In this document: one piece after another, positions 21,940 to 33,078 of the stretch | Position numbering within the stretch: position 1 is the first letter of the stretch | Layout of the letters: the number at the start of each line of letters is the position of its first letter | Assembly: GCA_024220505.1 (NCBI GenBank) | Contig: JAKZZE010000001.1 | Span: forward strand, 2,232,001 to 2,296,000 | Length of the DNA stretch: 64,000 nucleotides | DNA from: Rhizopus arrhizus | Taxonomy: Eukaryota > Mucoromycota > Mucoromycetes > Mucorales > Rhizopodaceae | Direction of reading: 5' to 3' | The notes under the pieces: model-generated | Database searches by the model: none | What the model was told of the DNA's origin: nothing | Seen by the model: the letters and a program-made list of their open reading frames with translations, nothing else | Program-made: the position numbers and the translations under genes

Positions 21940-22692
21940 ATGGTAAATACACCTATTGAAGACTATATCAGTTGGATACGTAAAGCTTACCCGGACGAAA
22001 AAACAAAACTTTTCCCAATACCTACAGAAAGACTTTGTTTATACGTTAAATACCGAAATATTCCAAATATTTCTCAATTGATTACCTACATGTCTAGTCA
22101 CCCAACACATGGTGACAATTGGCTCATCAAAATAAGAGAACATCCTGCTGTCATTGAACTGTTGAACAAACAAATAAAAAAGGCACGCGAAAAAAGTCTT
22201 TTAAGATCACGTCCAGTAGAACCATCAAAGGAGCCTCAATGTGTGGTAGTAGAAGGGGCTAAAGCAAAAGGTACACAAATATGTCATTATGAATGGCAAT
22301 GCATTTCCTAATCCTTTTACATAGGATACATGGTCATTTCAAAAGACAGTAGTAAAGATAACCAAGAGATAAACGACATCAATACATCTAGTGGTATTAG
22401 TAGTAATAGCAGTGGCAGCAGTAGTACAACACTATTCAAGAAACCAATACCTAAAAATCCCAGAAAAAGGCAAACATCTGAATTACAGTTACAACAAGAA
22501 CCCAAAAAGAAGGTAGTGATACCATCAGTAGAAGATAAGATGAGCGATCTGCTGTCAAAAAACAAACAGTTAAAAAATGAACTCGAAAAAAAGAACGAGG
22601 AGATTGATAGATTAAATGCAATTTTGAAACAGTATACAAAATTATTAAAAGATGTACCGGAACAAGATGTGTTTGTTTGTCTGGAACAATAA
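21940..22692 (+). CDS. coiled-coil protein of unknown function
   Basis: 232-residue protein that I do not recognise. Residues 1-95 look folded (IEDYISWIRKAYPDE, LCLYVKYRNIPNISQLITYM), similar in style to DNA-binding helical domains in fungal transposon-derived or regulator proteins. The middle is a serine-rich linker with basic clusters (KNPRKRQTSE, EPKKKVV) that could be nuclear signals. Residues about 185-222 form a coiled coil (LLSKNKQLKNELEKKNEEID). Two exons: 21940-22270 and 22325-22692. It lies 29 bases after the APS kinase stop. A nuclear dimeric regulator is plausible but is inference. Confidence 0.6.
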
Positions 22693-22795
22693 ACTACATT
22701 TCTTCTATACCAGCAAAATACATTTCTTTTAAATGTATAAAAAGTAAAGAAAAGGGAATTATTACATGAATATTGTGTTCAATTTTTTTTATGCA

Positions 22796-25700
22796 TTATT
22801 TTTTAATTAGTTTGCTAGAAGATGCTTGGCGATGGCCTAGTAAGTTTAAAGCAATCTCAGTTTCCCTTACTGGTCGCTTAGTAGAGAACATGGGTGTTTC
22901 TAATTTTTGCCGAGTCAGTGACATGCTACTATTATAAGACCTTATTGATTTGTTATTGTTCTGTTTCGTTGGTCCTCGGTACACATCAAACCCAATGCCC
23001 TTTGATTTATTTGCGAATCGAGGTAGTTGTAAATGGTGTTCCAATGCTTCTTTGACCCTTCTTTCCTTTTCGTATTCGCTCCATTTCTTCATTAACACCA
23101 GGTTACTATCAAATTCACCCTCCTTGTCACCATGTCCTTTATCTTGCTCTGCACCAGCTACCTTTCGTGTATCGCCCCAAGAGAAATCATCAAAATGCCA
23201 ATAGGCATACGTTGGTAAGACAAAGTTCCAGATCGGCAGGCTGAACAAGTACACCAACATCCAACCCACATAGATCATTTTACGACTGGTCATCATAATC
23301 AGAACAGCAGGAAGGCCCAGAATGATGGCCAACAAAGTAAGAGGAATGATTGCAGGCTTTCCCAAAAGGGCTAGGACCATCAAGTAGATGGTGAAAGAGA
23401 TGGCTGCAGGTAATGCGAGAGTACCTATGAGCTCCATAAAAATGACAAATTGCATTGAAAAGCAAAAAGTTCCACAAAGATCATGTACAAATAAGAGCTC
23501 CATTAGGTTATGAATAGTCGAGTTAATCCAACGACGACGCTGAGAGAGCAAGACTTTAAATGTATCAGGTACAACTGTCTTGCATCTATTGAAAAAAAAA
23601 ATTCAGTTTTGCTTTGTTTTGTTTTTTTTTTTTTTTTTTTTTGTTTTTTCGCTTCGAAGTGGATTTACACTGCTTGTGGAACAAACATCATTTTACGATT
23701 CGGGAAGGTTCGAAGCATCAAAGTGGACAGGTATCTATCCTCTCCAAGCAATAACAAATTCTTCTTGTGAAGTGTATCTACTACATTTTCAGAATACTTT
23801 GCTACAATATCTGGATTAGCCAAGATAGGTACCCAATACCCATCAGGTCCCTTGGGCGCCTTGATACGATACATGCAAAAACAACCAGGTAAACATGTTA
23901 CACCACCAAAGATGGATTCGAATGCTTTGGATTGATGATGAGAGATGTAATACTCAAAGACTTGGATCATTGAAACCCAACTATTTGTTTTATTAGCAAT
24001 CTTTGTCTCTCCACAAAGTCCAGATATCTCTGGATCCTTCACAGCACAGGAGATCAAGCGAGACAAGGCGTCTGGATAAAGTTTTGTGTCTGCGTCAACC
24101 ATAAGCACAATTTCATATTTGTCTGGAGGTATACCAGTGATGCGCCAGATGCTATTGAAGAACTCATATTCCATCGTTGTCATACGCTCATCAAACATGA
24201 CCTTTTGCATGAATTGCATCAGGATGATTTGTGAATCACGCTTGCCTCTGTTGCCCGGCTTTTGATGTTCGGCAGATGTACCGCATTTGACAATAGTAAT
24301 CATCGGCATACGCTGCTGATGCTCGCTATTAACAATCGTATCATTATACTTGTAAAATCCAGCATAGACCTTGGCCATATTGTTCTGGCGGAAACCATCT
24401 GCAAGGGCCACATAAGCATAAGGCTGCACTTTGTCGGCCGGCACAAGAAGATCACACATCATACTTACGCAAATCTCGGGGGTAGATTTGGCTTCACCCG
24501 AACCAGTGATCAGACCATCACAGATGACGAGTAGTAGTCTGTGGCTGTTGGGATAATCACTCGTAGCAATTGAATCAAGAGTGGTTCGGATACTTTCTTC
24601 ACCTTCAGAATAGCATGTGACAAGACATATGGTATGTGCTAGGGGGTAACCAAATGGTATATACTCTGCCAGTGGCTGATGAAGAACATATGGAGAAAGA
24701 GGAAGTGGACAGGTGGGAAGGCTGTGATCAATACCCGAGGAAGTGATTGAGGATCCCTCTGTACTTTGAAGTCGAGTGGCACCAGATGAGGGTGTGCGGT
24801 AAATTAAAGAAGCATTGCTTGTGCTATCCGTTTGTCGAGCCATATAGCCTTCTAAAGTACTGTAAAGTAAACCGTCAGCATTTGTTGGCTTCGTTGATCT
24901 CGTCTCTTTCTCTTTTTATTTACCTGCCAGGGCTTTTCCAGATTGTAGATCCACTTCCATCAAAGCGTGTAGAACCATGAATTGGTTGTGTGAATCGGGA
25001 TGTCTGTGGGAACAAGGATTTCTTCTTTTTTGCAGAATAATTTAATGATTTATGTGCCGAAACACTGGCCTGCATACTTTCCGCCCAGTGTTCGATTTCT
25101 GCTTCGCGTTTCATCCTTGCTGAATATGATCCATCCTCTTTAAAATTCCCAAGTTTCCAGGATAGGAACCAACCAAAAATGACTGCCAACATGAACTTGA
25201 TGATAATCACACCCAATATAACAGCAAGAGAAACGTAAAGGACAATATCTGAAGCCATACAACCAATACTGATCGTATCAAGAAATCCTACTTTGATGAC
25301 CGCCGAAAGGCAACGAGCTTCTTTCTCCCAAGAGTTTGTATTCACATTGTTACTAACTGTTCGTGTTATATCAGTACCAGAGAAACTTGCAGGGTCCGAT
25401 ATCATTCGTGCAATTAAACCATCCTCTGGTACTTTAAAATAATCAGCTGGTAAAGATTCAAGTAGCTTTAAGTTGAGCACATTTCTATAAAGTAATCAGT
25501 TTCCCTCCTTCACTTTTTGAAAAAAGCTTACCCATTGTACACTGTCAATGAATTAGCAGAGTGGATATCTTTCCAGTCATAATATACTCTTGCAGCTACA
25601 TCAAATTTATTTTCCTTGGGCACTCCTTTAGATTGAAAGTAACTATACATGTCTCTAGCAGCTTCTGATAGATGACACGATGTTCGATTATTGAATTCAC

Positions 25701-26438
25701 TGGTCGAAGGAGGTTCTGTTTGATTAGGGTTAAACAATTGACAAGGAAAGTAGATGGGTTGTTCGCCCTGGAGCGGTTGAAAAACTGATGCACACTCAAT
25801 TTTTGGGGATTGAAATAGAAAGGTTGCGTCCATACCACCCGCATTCACAGGTGGATAAAGCACATTAACAGTAGAGTCTGTGATACCCACAGGATGATCC
25901 CAAGTAGTGAACAGATAGGCCCAACCATCAATAATCAAATAACTATCACTGACCTGTCCTCCTCGGACACTCAGTGGGGCTAAAGGACATACTGTTTGAG
26001 TGAATCCAAAGGTCAAGAAACCAACACATCCCATAATAAACAAGATGAAGCTAACCAGCCCGATTTTTTCTCTCCAAGCCATTTGTGCAGGTCCATCAGG
26101 AATACCTGAATAGAAAAACTTTAAAAAGAGAAGGGAAAAGGCACCTTTATACCTGCAAATCTCAGACAACAGTTTGGGATACAGCAAGTTAATAAAATGC
26201 AGTAGATTTTCCACAATTGGACATCTGAAAACAGTCTTGATGGTCTCGAGCCATACGTCTCCTGTTTCGTCCCTTTTGCTTCTTCTCTATCCAATATATT
26301 CTTCCTATGTCTTACTGGTGTGTATGTTCTTTGATGATAGTGATACAGTCGGCTATTGTGTTCATTTTTTTGTCTTTCGGGTCGTATAAAAGGTCGCTGT
26401 CTTCCTGGTGGCAACCAAGTATCATCTTCTGAATCCAT
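22796..26438 (-). CDS. chitin synthase, division 2, class IV (Chs3-like)
   Basis: 1133-residue membrane glycosyltransferase (GT2) that polymerises GlcNAc from UDP-GlcNAc. Two transmembrane helices near residues 80-130 are followed by a lumenal stretch, further helices near 315-345, the catalytic domain, and a C-terminal membrane cluster. Catalytic motifs: [35 protein letters not shown] and [11 protein letters not shown] (QRRRW pentapeptide). No N-terminal myosin motor, which separates it from classes V/VII. Five exons: 26438-26153, 26105-25532, 25484-24924, 24859-23669, 23585-22796. The acceptor at 24860 (TTTACAG) is needed for frame; a nearer TTTAG is not. Class IV enzymes need Skt5/Chs4, whose homologue is close by. 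Confidence 0.93.
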
Positions 26439-26755
26439 ATGCTGACTCTTTTTTTTGTTAACGTATGTTTAGAATGAAAAGGAAATGAAAAAGAAAGGAA
26501 ATAAAGAGGGCATTTATATATAAGAAAGCTGATGATGGTAACCAGATATTGATATCTTAATAAACTATTTGAGAAATATATCACTACTAAATTTTCTAAG
26601 GGAATAGGCGTGATAAGGGGGAAGTACCTTGTTCATTTTATCAAAGGCATGACACCTCTTTAGGGAAGGTGGCACAAATCATTCGGTTATTTTATCTGGT
26701 TTTCGTTGTTGTTTTTTTCATTTCATTTTCATTTTCCTCCATATTTCAAATAGAA

Positions 26756-28238
26756 ATGACAAACGAAAAACCTAATATCCTCATCTTGGGTGGTGTCGGT
26801 TTTATTGGCAGGCATTTTGTTCACTATTTAATAAGTAACCAACTAGCACGCTATATTCGTGTGGCCGACAAAGCTTTACCTCAAACTGCTTATTTGTCTG
26901 AGAAATTTAGGCAAGATTTTGAACAAGTTGACTTTAAGCAATGCAATCTCATCAACCCAGGTACGCATAGTTATAAATCATATGCTATCGATAAGTATGT
27001 GCTCATATTTTGTTTTATATAAAACCACAGCTTCTATTGCCTCTTGCTTCGAAGGTGTTGAATTTGATTATGTATTTAATTTTGCCGCTGAAACAAAATA
27101 CTCTCAAGTGAATGAGGTTTATCAGGATCGTATTTTCAACTTATCCGTCAATTGTGCAAAGGAAGCTGCTAAGCATAAGGTGAAGGTATTTGTTGAGATG
27201 TCGACAGCTGAAGTTTACGAGAGTAACACGGTAAGTTTAAGGAAGTGTATTGGTTTTCATTTAAAAAAAAAAGTAACTTTCTACAAAGAAACCTTCAAAA
27301 GAAACATCAAAGATCAAGCCATGGACAGTGATCGCTAAATATAAACGTCAAGCAGAAGAAGAATTGAAGTCGATTGAGGGGTAAGTTTTTTTTTTAAAAT
27401 CTGAGTTTCATGATTTGCAGTATTCATTTTATTTATAATATAGACTTAACCTTTTAATTCTTCGTCCTGCTATTGTTTATGGCCCAGGGGCACTGTTAGG
27501 TTTAAGTGAGTTTACTAAAAGAAAGAAGAAGGGGAGCTAAATGATTACATTGTGAATAACGATGATTAAATAGCACCTCGCTTGATTATTGGAAGAGTTT
27601 ACAAATACTTAAATGAAGAAATGAAATTTCTTTATTCAAAGGATCTTAAATTGAACACAGTACATGTAAAAGATGTCTCTAGAGCCTGTTGGTATTTAGC
27701 TGAATGGTATGTTAACCAACCTAGAAATGATAAAGTGACACCTATATTTAATTTAGCGGACAAACAAGACACAGGTAGAACACGAGTTAATAAACATTTG
27801 GAATACAGTTACTGACACTTTTCACACAGATCAAGAAGTTATCAACCGACATTTACAAAGTATCTTCAAGATTGATACTGGTTATCACAGCACTGCTATC
27901 ACTGCTATGGCTAAAGTAGGTTTATTTTTACATCATAGTTTTATTTATTCACTTTTTATCGAAAGCTTGATTTAAATGCTGTTGTTGAAGCAGTGAATGA
28001 AAAGCATTTAGGACCTTGGGCAGAAATCATTCAGCAAAATGGCATTAGTGCTACACCATTATCACCTTATTTGGATAAAGAACTACTTTATAACCATTCA
28101 CTTTGTATAGATGGTTCAAAGATAGAAAATGAAACAGGCTTCGTGTATGAGATACCTTATGTAACAGATGAAAATCTGAACGAAATCATTGAAGAATATA
28201 AAACCTTGGGAGTTTGGCCCAAACAGGATATTCAATAA
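26756..28238 (+). CDS. extended short-chain dehydrogenase / NAD-dependent epimerase-like protein
   Basis: 372-residue Rossmann-fold protein. The nucleotide-binding glycine motif is GGVGFIGRHF at about residues 13-22, in place of the usual GGxGxxG. Other family positions: FNFAAETKYSQ, VEMSTAEVYES, KYKRQAEEEL (the YxxxK region seems replaced by AKYKRQAEE), LRPAIVYGPGAL and TVHVKDVSRA. Seven exons: 26756-26960, 27031-27230, 27289-27380, 27444-27505, 27574-27774, 27830-27915, 27966-28238. The acceptor at 27829 is one of two in-frame choices; the other adds eight residues. Substrate unknown. Related fungal and plant proteins are annotated only as epimerase-like. Confidence 0.8.
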
Positions 28239-28273
28239 AAAACAAAAAATAAGGAATAGGGAGTTTTTTTTTT

Positions 28274-29566
28274 TTATACATTATTCATTGCAATTGCTAA
28301 AGCTGTCATTGCTTTTAATGCTTTATCCAATTCCAAATCTGGTGGATTTGAATATCTTTGTAGATCTAATAAAAATAATAAGAGTGTTATTTTCCTGAAT
28401 TTTTCAAAAAAGGAGGAGAAAGATGTGTACCTTTCATTAATAAACAATATCTTGTTATACGTTGAATGGGTGCAATAAAGTAATCTGACATCCCTAATCG
28501 ATTAGTATCTCTTCTTGCCAAGTTTTCCTATATTTCTTAAATTAGAAAACGAATCAAAAATTTATTTTTCTTTGCAAGTTTACTTGATTAATTTTAATAA
28601 ATAAAATATTATTGCATGCTTTTCGAATCTGTTTTTCATTGTGTTTGTAATGTATGGTATATTTGAGAAAGACTGAAAACTTTGGTTCTGTTTCTTGAAG
28701 AACTTTTCCTAATTCATCAGGTTTTTCTTTAAATTCTTTTAATAAATGACTGGATAACTGTAAGAGGTCAAGTAGATGATTGAACAAGAGTGGGATATAA
28801 TTTGCTTTGACTAGTGAATATTTTCCTTTTAATGATTCTTCTACCATTGGTTGCATATATTTCTGCATAATAATGTTTAGTATTTTATTACTTGATAATA
28901 ATAATAAAAATATACTTGCTGTGTGTATTAGATTAAGCAATTGATTATATGTTTTTTCTGTTTCTATTAGTTCATTCAGTATAAACTTTCTCATCGCAGT
29001 ATCTTTGGGTAAAGGCTTTTTACTGAATCTTTGCTGTTCCATTCTAGGTCGCTCTTGCTAAAATACAAAAATGTCAATACTTTTCATGTAATTGTACTTT
29101 TACTTACAAAAAGATTTGGATCAAGTAAGAATTGATACAGACAATCACTGTGAGCGCACAAACAAGGTTGGGATATCTCGGTTACCTTATCCCTCCACAT
29201 CGACATGGCACGAATTTCTTCTTTTGAAGCATCAAATCCAAAATGTGTGACGATGGCTGACATTCTATTTTTACTATTTGACCGAGATGCTGTTGGTGTA
29301 CGTAAAGAATAAGAACTTCTACTACTCGTCGTCGGTGTCGCGCTCAATTCAGAACATTCTTCTGTGCTTACTTGATCTTCATCTTTTGGAAAAAAGAATT
29401 GTGAAAGTGGTCTCGGCTTACTGTTTTGGGAATAACGCGAATTCTTACTGCTGATGCTACTGTTGCTATTTGTTGAGAATAATGAGGGTATTTTAATTGT
29501 GTCTTTGTTAAATTTTCTTTTAAAAAATCCAAATGGTTTCTTTTTATTAAAGTTATCAAAAGGCAT
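28274..29566 (-). CDS. Dbl-homology (RhoGEF) domain protein without a PH domain
   Basis: 354-residue candidate guanine nucleotide exchange factor for Rho GTPases. Residues 1-150 are S/T-rich and disordered. From about 165 the DH domain runs to the C-terminus: FILNELIETEKTYNQLL (CR1), then PDELGKVLQETEPKFSVFLK, and YFIAPIQRITRYCLLMK (CR3), the diagnostic helix. The protein stops about 30 residues after CR3 and has no PH domain, which is unusual. Exons: 29566-29108, 29057-28920, 28862-28584, 28527-28431, 28365-28274. The intron 28919-28863 starts with GCAAGT rather than GT, is 57 nt, holds a TACTAAAC branch site and is open in frame. The upstream in-frame ATG codons encode a poly-hydrophobic stretch and were not used. 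Confidence 0.8.
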
Positions 29567-31072
29567 AAAAAAGTAAACAATTAATGAATAAAATATAAAA
29601 AAAAGGGAAAAGGGACAGAAACAAACAAAAAACAATCGTTTGCAGTAATGGCGAAAAAATTCGATAAAAGCTCAATCGTGTAACATTTACGGAATCTGAA
29701 CCGACGTTATTTTATAAGCATTCATTGGTACGGAAATTAAATTAAATTGCATTTAATGGCAGTGAATGGCATTTGAGGTTCAAACTTTGATTGACTAAAA
29801 AAAAAAGGTGTGTGACAAAGAAAATAAGTAAAGGTCCCTTTTAACTAAAAGCCGATCAACATGTGTGTTTTTTATTGGTAAAAAGCAAAAAGAAAAGAAG
29901 ATACTCTACAAATTTAGTTTAATAATTTGTGAATAACAAAGTAAAATATGCTACAAATATGAAAAAGCTCTTTTTTTTTTTTTTTTTACTCATTCATATT
30001 TTCCTATTTAATGTTAATAAACCGAAGTTCCCGTTCCAAACATTTACTATCATTTTCTTTTGCATTAAAAATAATATTAGATAATCATTAGACTTCATTC
30101 GTTTTCTTTTTCATAACTTTTTTTATTTAGTTAAAATTTCTATTATTTATTGCGCTCAAGCTCCTTTTTTAAATAACCTTTTTCAGGATGTTGTACGAAG
30201 AGTAACATGCGTATGGAAACATGAAGATTTTAACGGGGATTCGTGCTCTTTTTTTTTCGGAATTAAAAACAAATTCGGTCAATGAGTGAAAAAACAAATT
30301 CAAGTCAACAAATACCTTTGTAGTACTAGTAAGGATAACGTAAGTGGCTTTTGCAGTCATCATTTAATTTAATGTTGCACCACTTTCAATAATTGAACTA
30401 TCTCTAGACTTGAAAAGAACAAAAGATCCGGATTTTTTCAAGTGAATGTGTGCTCAAAAGTACATTATTGATTGCAACACAGTGTAAATATAAACATATA
30501 CTTAAATGAACAGCGTGTGCTAAATTAGAATACTTATTTATAAAAGTCTCTACACTAGTAAAAAAAAACATGATGACTCATATAGCCATAAATCGAGTAT
30601 CTGCATGTTGTATATCAATCACTCTCAATTTTACCAAAATAGTAAGAAACACGCTGTGATAAACAATTACATAGTATTTAATACAAAATGCTTTCTCCTT
30701 TCTCCCCTTCAACTGTGATAAAATGTTTATTCATGGAGACATATTTATCAATTGTTTAAATTCATTTATGATATATTAAACGCTTCTAAATAATATAAAC
30801 TTGCTTTACATAGCATCGCTTAGCTAAAAGTTGATTTTAAGCAAAATTACTAATATATCTTTCTTATATGTTTTATGATAAGTTTATAATGTAATATAAA
30901 CAAGGGGAAAGGAGAGGCACAGAGGAGGGCATGCAACGCTCGCCATATGTAATGATTAAAAGCCTATATATTGAGGCGTCAATTTGATTTTTTATTATTG
31001 TTATTATTTGAAGGGAAAATAAGAATTTTATACACACAAAAGAAAAAAAGAATGAGAAAGACGGAAAGAGAA
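29567..31072. other. intergenic region with a possible small gene
   Basis: About 1.5 kb of A/T-rich DNA. The only item of note is a possible small minus-strand gene at 30143-30363 (separate entry). The rest shows stops in all frames and no RNA gene that I can recognise. Confidence 0.5.
30143..30363 (-). other. possible small two-exon gene or relic, PET117-like N-terminus
   Basis: The minus strand starts MMTAKATYVILTSTTK and meets a good donor (AAG|GTATTT). After an A-rich acceptor the downstream DNA reads, in one frame, RMLLFVQHPEKGYLKKELERNK split by context and ends in a stop at 30143-30145. The two parts cannot be joined in frame with the visible AG sites. The N-terminus and the charged helical tail are reminiscent of the small Cox assembly factor Pet117, but similarity is weak. 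It may be a relic or a gene whose splice site I missed. Confidence 0.22.
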
Positions 31073-31611
31073 TCAAGTTGAAGTTAGATCCAATAAAAAG
31101 CTGACTTCGTCATCACCCAAAATTAAAGCTTGATGAACCAGTGAAAAATCAATCTCTTCTTCAATAAAATTTCTTGATTCAAGGCAAGATAATCCTTGCA
31201 ACAATTCAGCGTCTAGCGGATACAACTCTGGCAATTCTGTGATAGTTTGATCTTTTGTTTGAGGTAACCCAATAGCTTCGATCTGTGTTTTTTCTTGGCT
31301 TGATTGTAAAGTAATTTCATTTACCTGTAGTTCTTTGAAATCAAATTGAAAATACAGTTTATTATCCAACGCTATTTGATTATACTGATACATTACTGTA
31401 TCATTTGTTTTATCTTCTTCAAGCTCTAGCTGTGAAGTTAAATAATTTTCATACAAGTTTTCTTCATCCTCTAATAGCTCTGGTATATCTTTTAAGCGAT
31501 AGTTAATTATTATCGTTCAATCGTATGCGCGAATTTTATTTTACCTGTGTTTTCTAATTTAAATGGTTGAAGTAGTAACGACACTAGTAATAAGCTTTCT
31601 TTATCTGTCAT
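31073..31611 (-). CDS. acidic, leucine-rich protein of unknown function
   Basis: 160-residue protein that I do not recognise. It begins MTDKESLLLVSLLLQPFKLENT and is then strongly acidic (IPELLEDEENLYENYL, LPELYPLDAELLQGL) with spaced leucines, ending FLLDLTST. No basic, metal-binding or membrane segment is seen. Two exons: 31611-31545 and 31488-31073, joined by a 56-nt GT-AG intron; the phases agree and the exon-intron contrast in base composition is clear, which supports a real gene. A regulatory or adaptor role is possible but cannot be argued from sequence. Confidence 0.55.
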
Positions 31612-33078
31612 GTTGATAAAAAATAAAATAAAAAAACAAAGATGAAAAATAAAATAAAAAAGTTCGCCCATCTATTTATATACAATGTCATTTTTCTTTA
31701 TACTTTATGTTCAAAGAAGTCCTTTATCATGATTCATTGAAATAATTTATTGCTCCTTCTTTTTTGTTCAAGAAAGCACATTGGAAATCAAATTTATATG
31801 AATTCATTATGTAATAACAAGTATTTTGTTATTGGTTTATTATTAACATCTTCTAAAGGAAAGAAAATCAAATGTTTTCATTGATAATTGTATGATAAAA
31901 TATATTTTAAATAGAGAAAAGGGATTCGCGAAAACATCTCCTTTTTCCTGATGTTATTTAAGTTTCTTAATATGCTTATATCAGCATATAAATAAATTAT
32001 GTAGACACTTGATATGATATACACGCTCTTCTTATAATCCGCCTAGTTTCTTTTTTTTTAAGCAAGATTAATATGTCATTTACAAATAAAAAGGATCGAG
32101 ATAAGCCTTGAAGCTACTGTATATCAATTGAATTCTAAAGAGCTTTTCTTGTGTTTTGTAGATCTAAAAGTGTCACTGGTCAATGGCTCTTGATTCTAAT
32201 CAAAATAAAGCTTGTATTATTTTAAGAATTCATACAAACGCTGGAGACATTCTGTTTGTCTTAATAAAGAAAAATTTTTATAATGTCAATGTAAAGAACT
32301 GCTATTTTATAGGGATGAGAATACCGCCCATACTTTGAAAAATCTCTAATACGAATCGAAATGAATAGAAAATGTTCCTATCCGTTATTAATAACATTAA
32401 TAGATTTGTCATTATTAACAGGTAACTGAGCGATATCTGTCAAAACAATGTTTTAAAATAGCATTTTGTAGAAGACAACTTGCACTTTTGGTTATATTCA
32501 AATAGACTAAACGTTAATAAAACAAAATTACTAACCAGTTACCCTCTCTCTTTTTTTGAGCATTTACTAGTTCATTTTTTAAGCTCTGTAATGACCATCA
32601 AAGATGTAATATCGAGCACACTGAATGAAGTAAAAAGGAAAGGAGAATTTTCTCTTTATTAAAAGGCTTATACATTCATGTAAAATAGTGTTTAAAAGAA
32701 TTACAATGCATAATAGTAAGTCCATATTCTGTTTATGAAGTCCAATATTTTTGTCATGAGCTTCACGCAACTTCTTTAAAGCACCTTAACCAACGTATGA
32801 ACTTCTTTTTTAATATAAGCAAAGATATATGGTGTAAGCTATACAAGAATTGTTAATAATTTTCCTCTTTCAAAAATCATTATGAATATAAGGGTAGATT
32901 TCTCTGGCTGGCGTTGTCATTACATTGAACATTTCCTGTTTGTCCCTGGTTGCTGAAGCTAAATTTTTCCATTTGTCTGGGTTTAGTATTACAACTCCGT
33001 GCATTTTATCCTCTTTAGGGATACTCAAAGCACCTTTATTGTCCTCTTCTTTCTTTACTAGAAATAATCATGAGCTCC
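31612..33078. other. intergenic region with one unexplained open segment
   Basis: A/T-rich DNA without a complete gene. The stretch next to the AP-2 alpha start (32870-33061, minus strand) is open and protein-like and is listed separately. Elsewhere I see only short chance frames. Confidence 0.5.
32870..33061 (-). pseudogene. open protein-like segment without a complete gene
   Basis: A minus-strand frame stays open for 64 codons and ends in TGA at 32872-32870. It reads KKEEDNKGALSIPKEDK, then MHGVVILNPDKWKNLA and FNVMTTPAREIYPYIHND. Composition is balanced and looks like real protein, unlike the K/N/F/I-rich chance frames nearby. It starts inside the leader of AP-2 alpha on the other strand, so it cannot extend upstream without being antisense to that gene. 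An internal ATG would give 44 residues. I read it as a truncated copy of an unidentified gene; a short real gene is the alternative. Confidence 0.35.
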
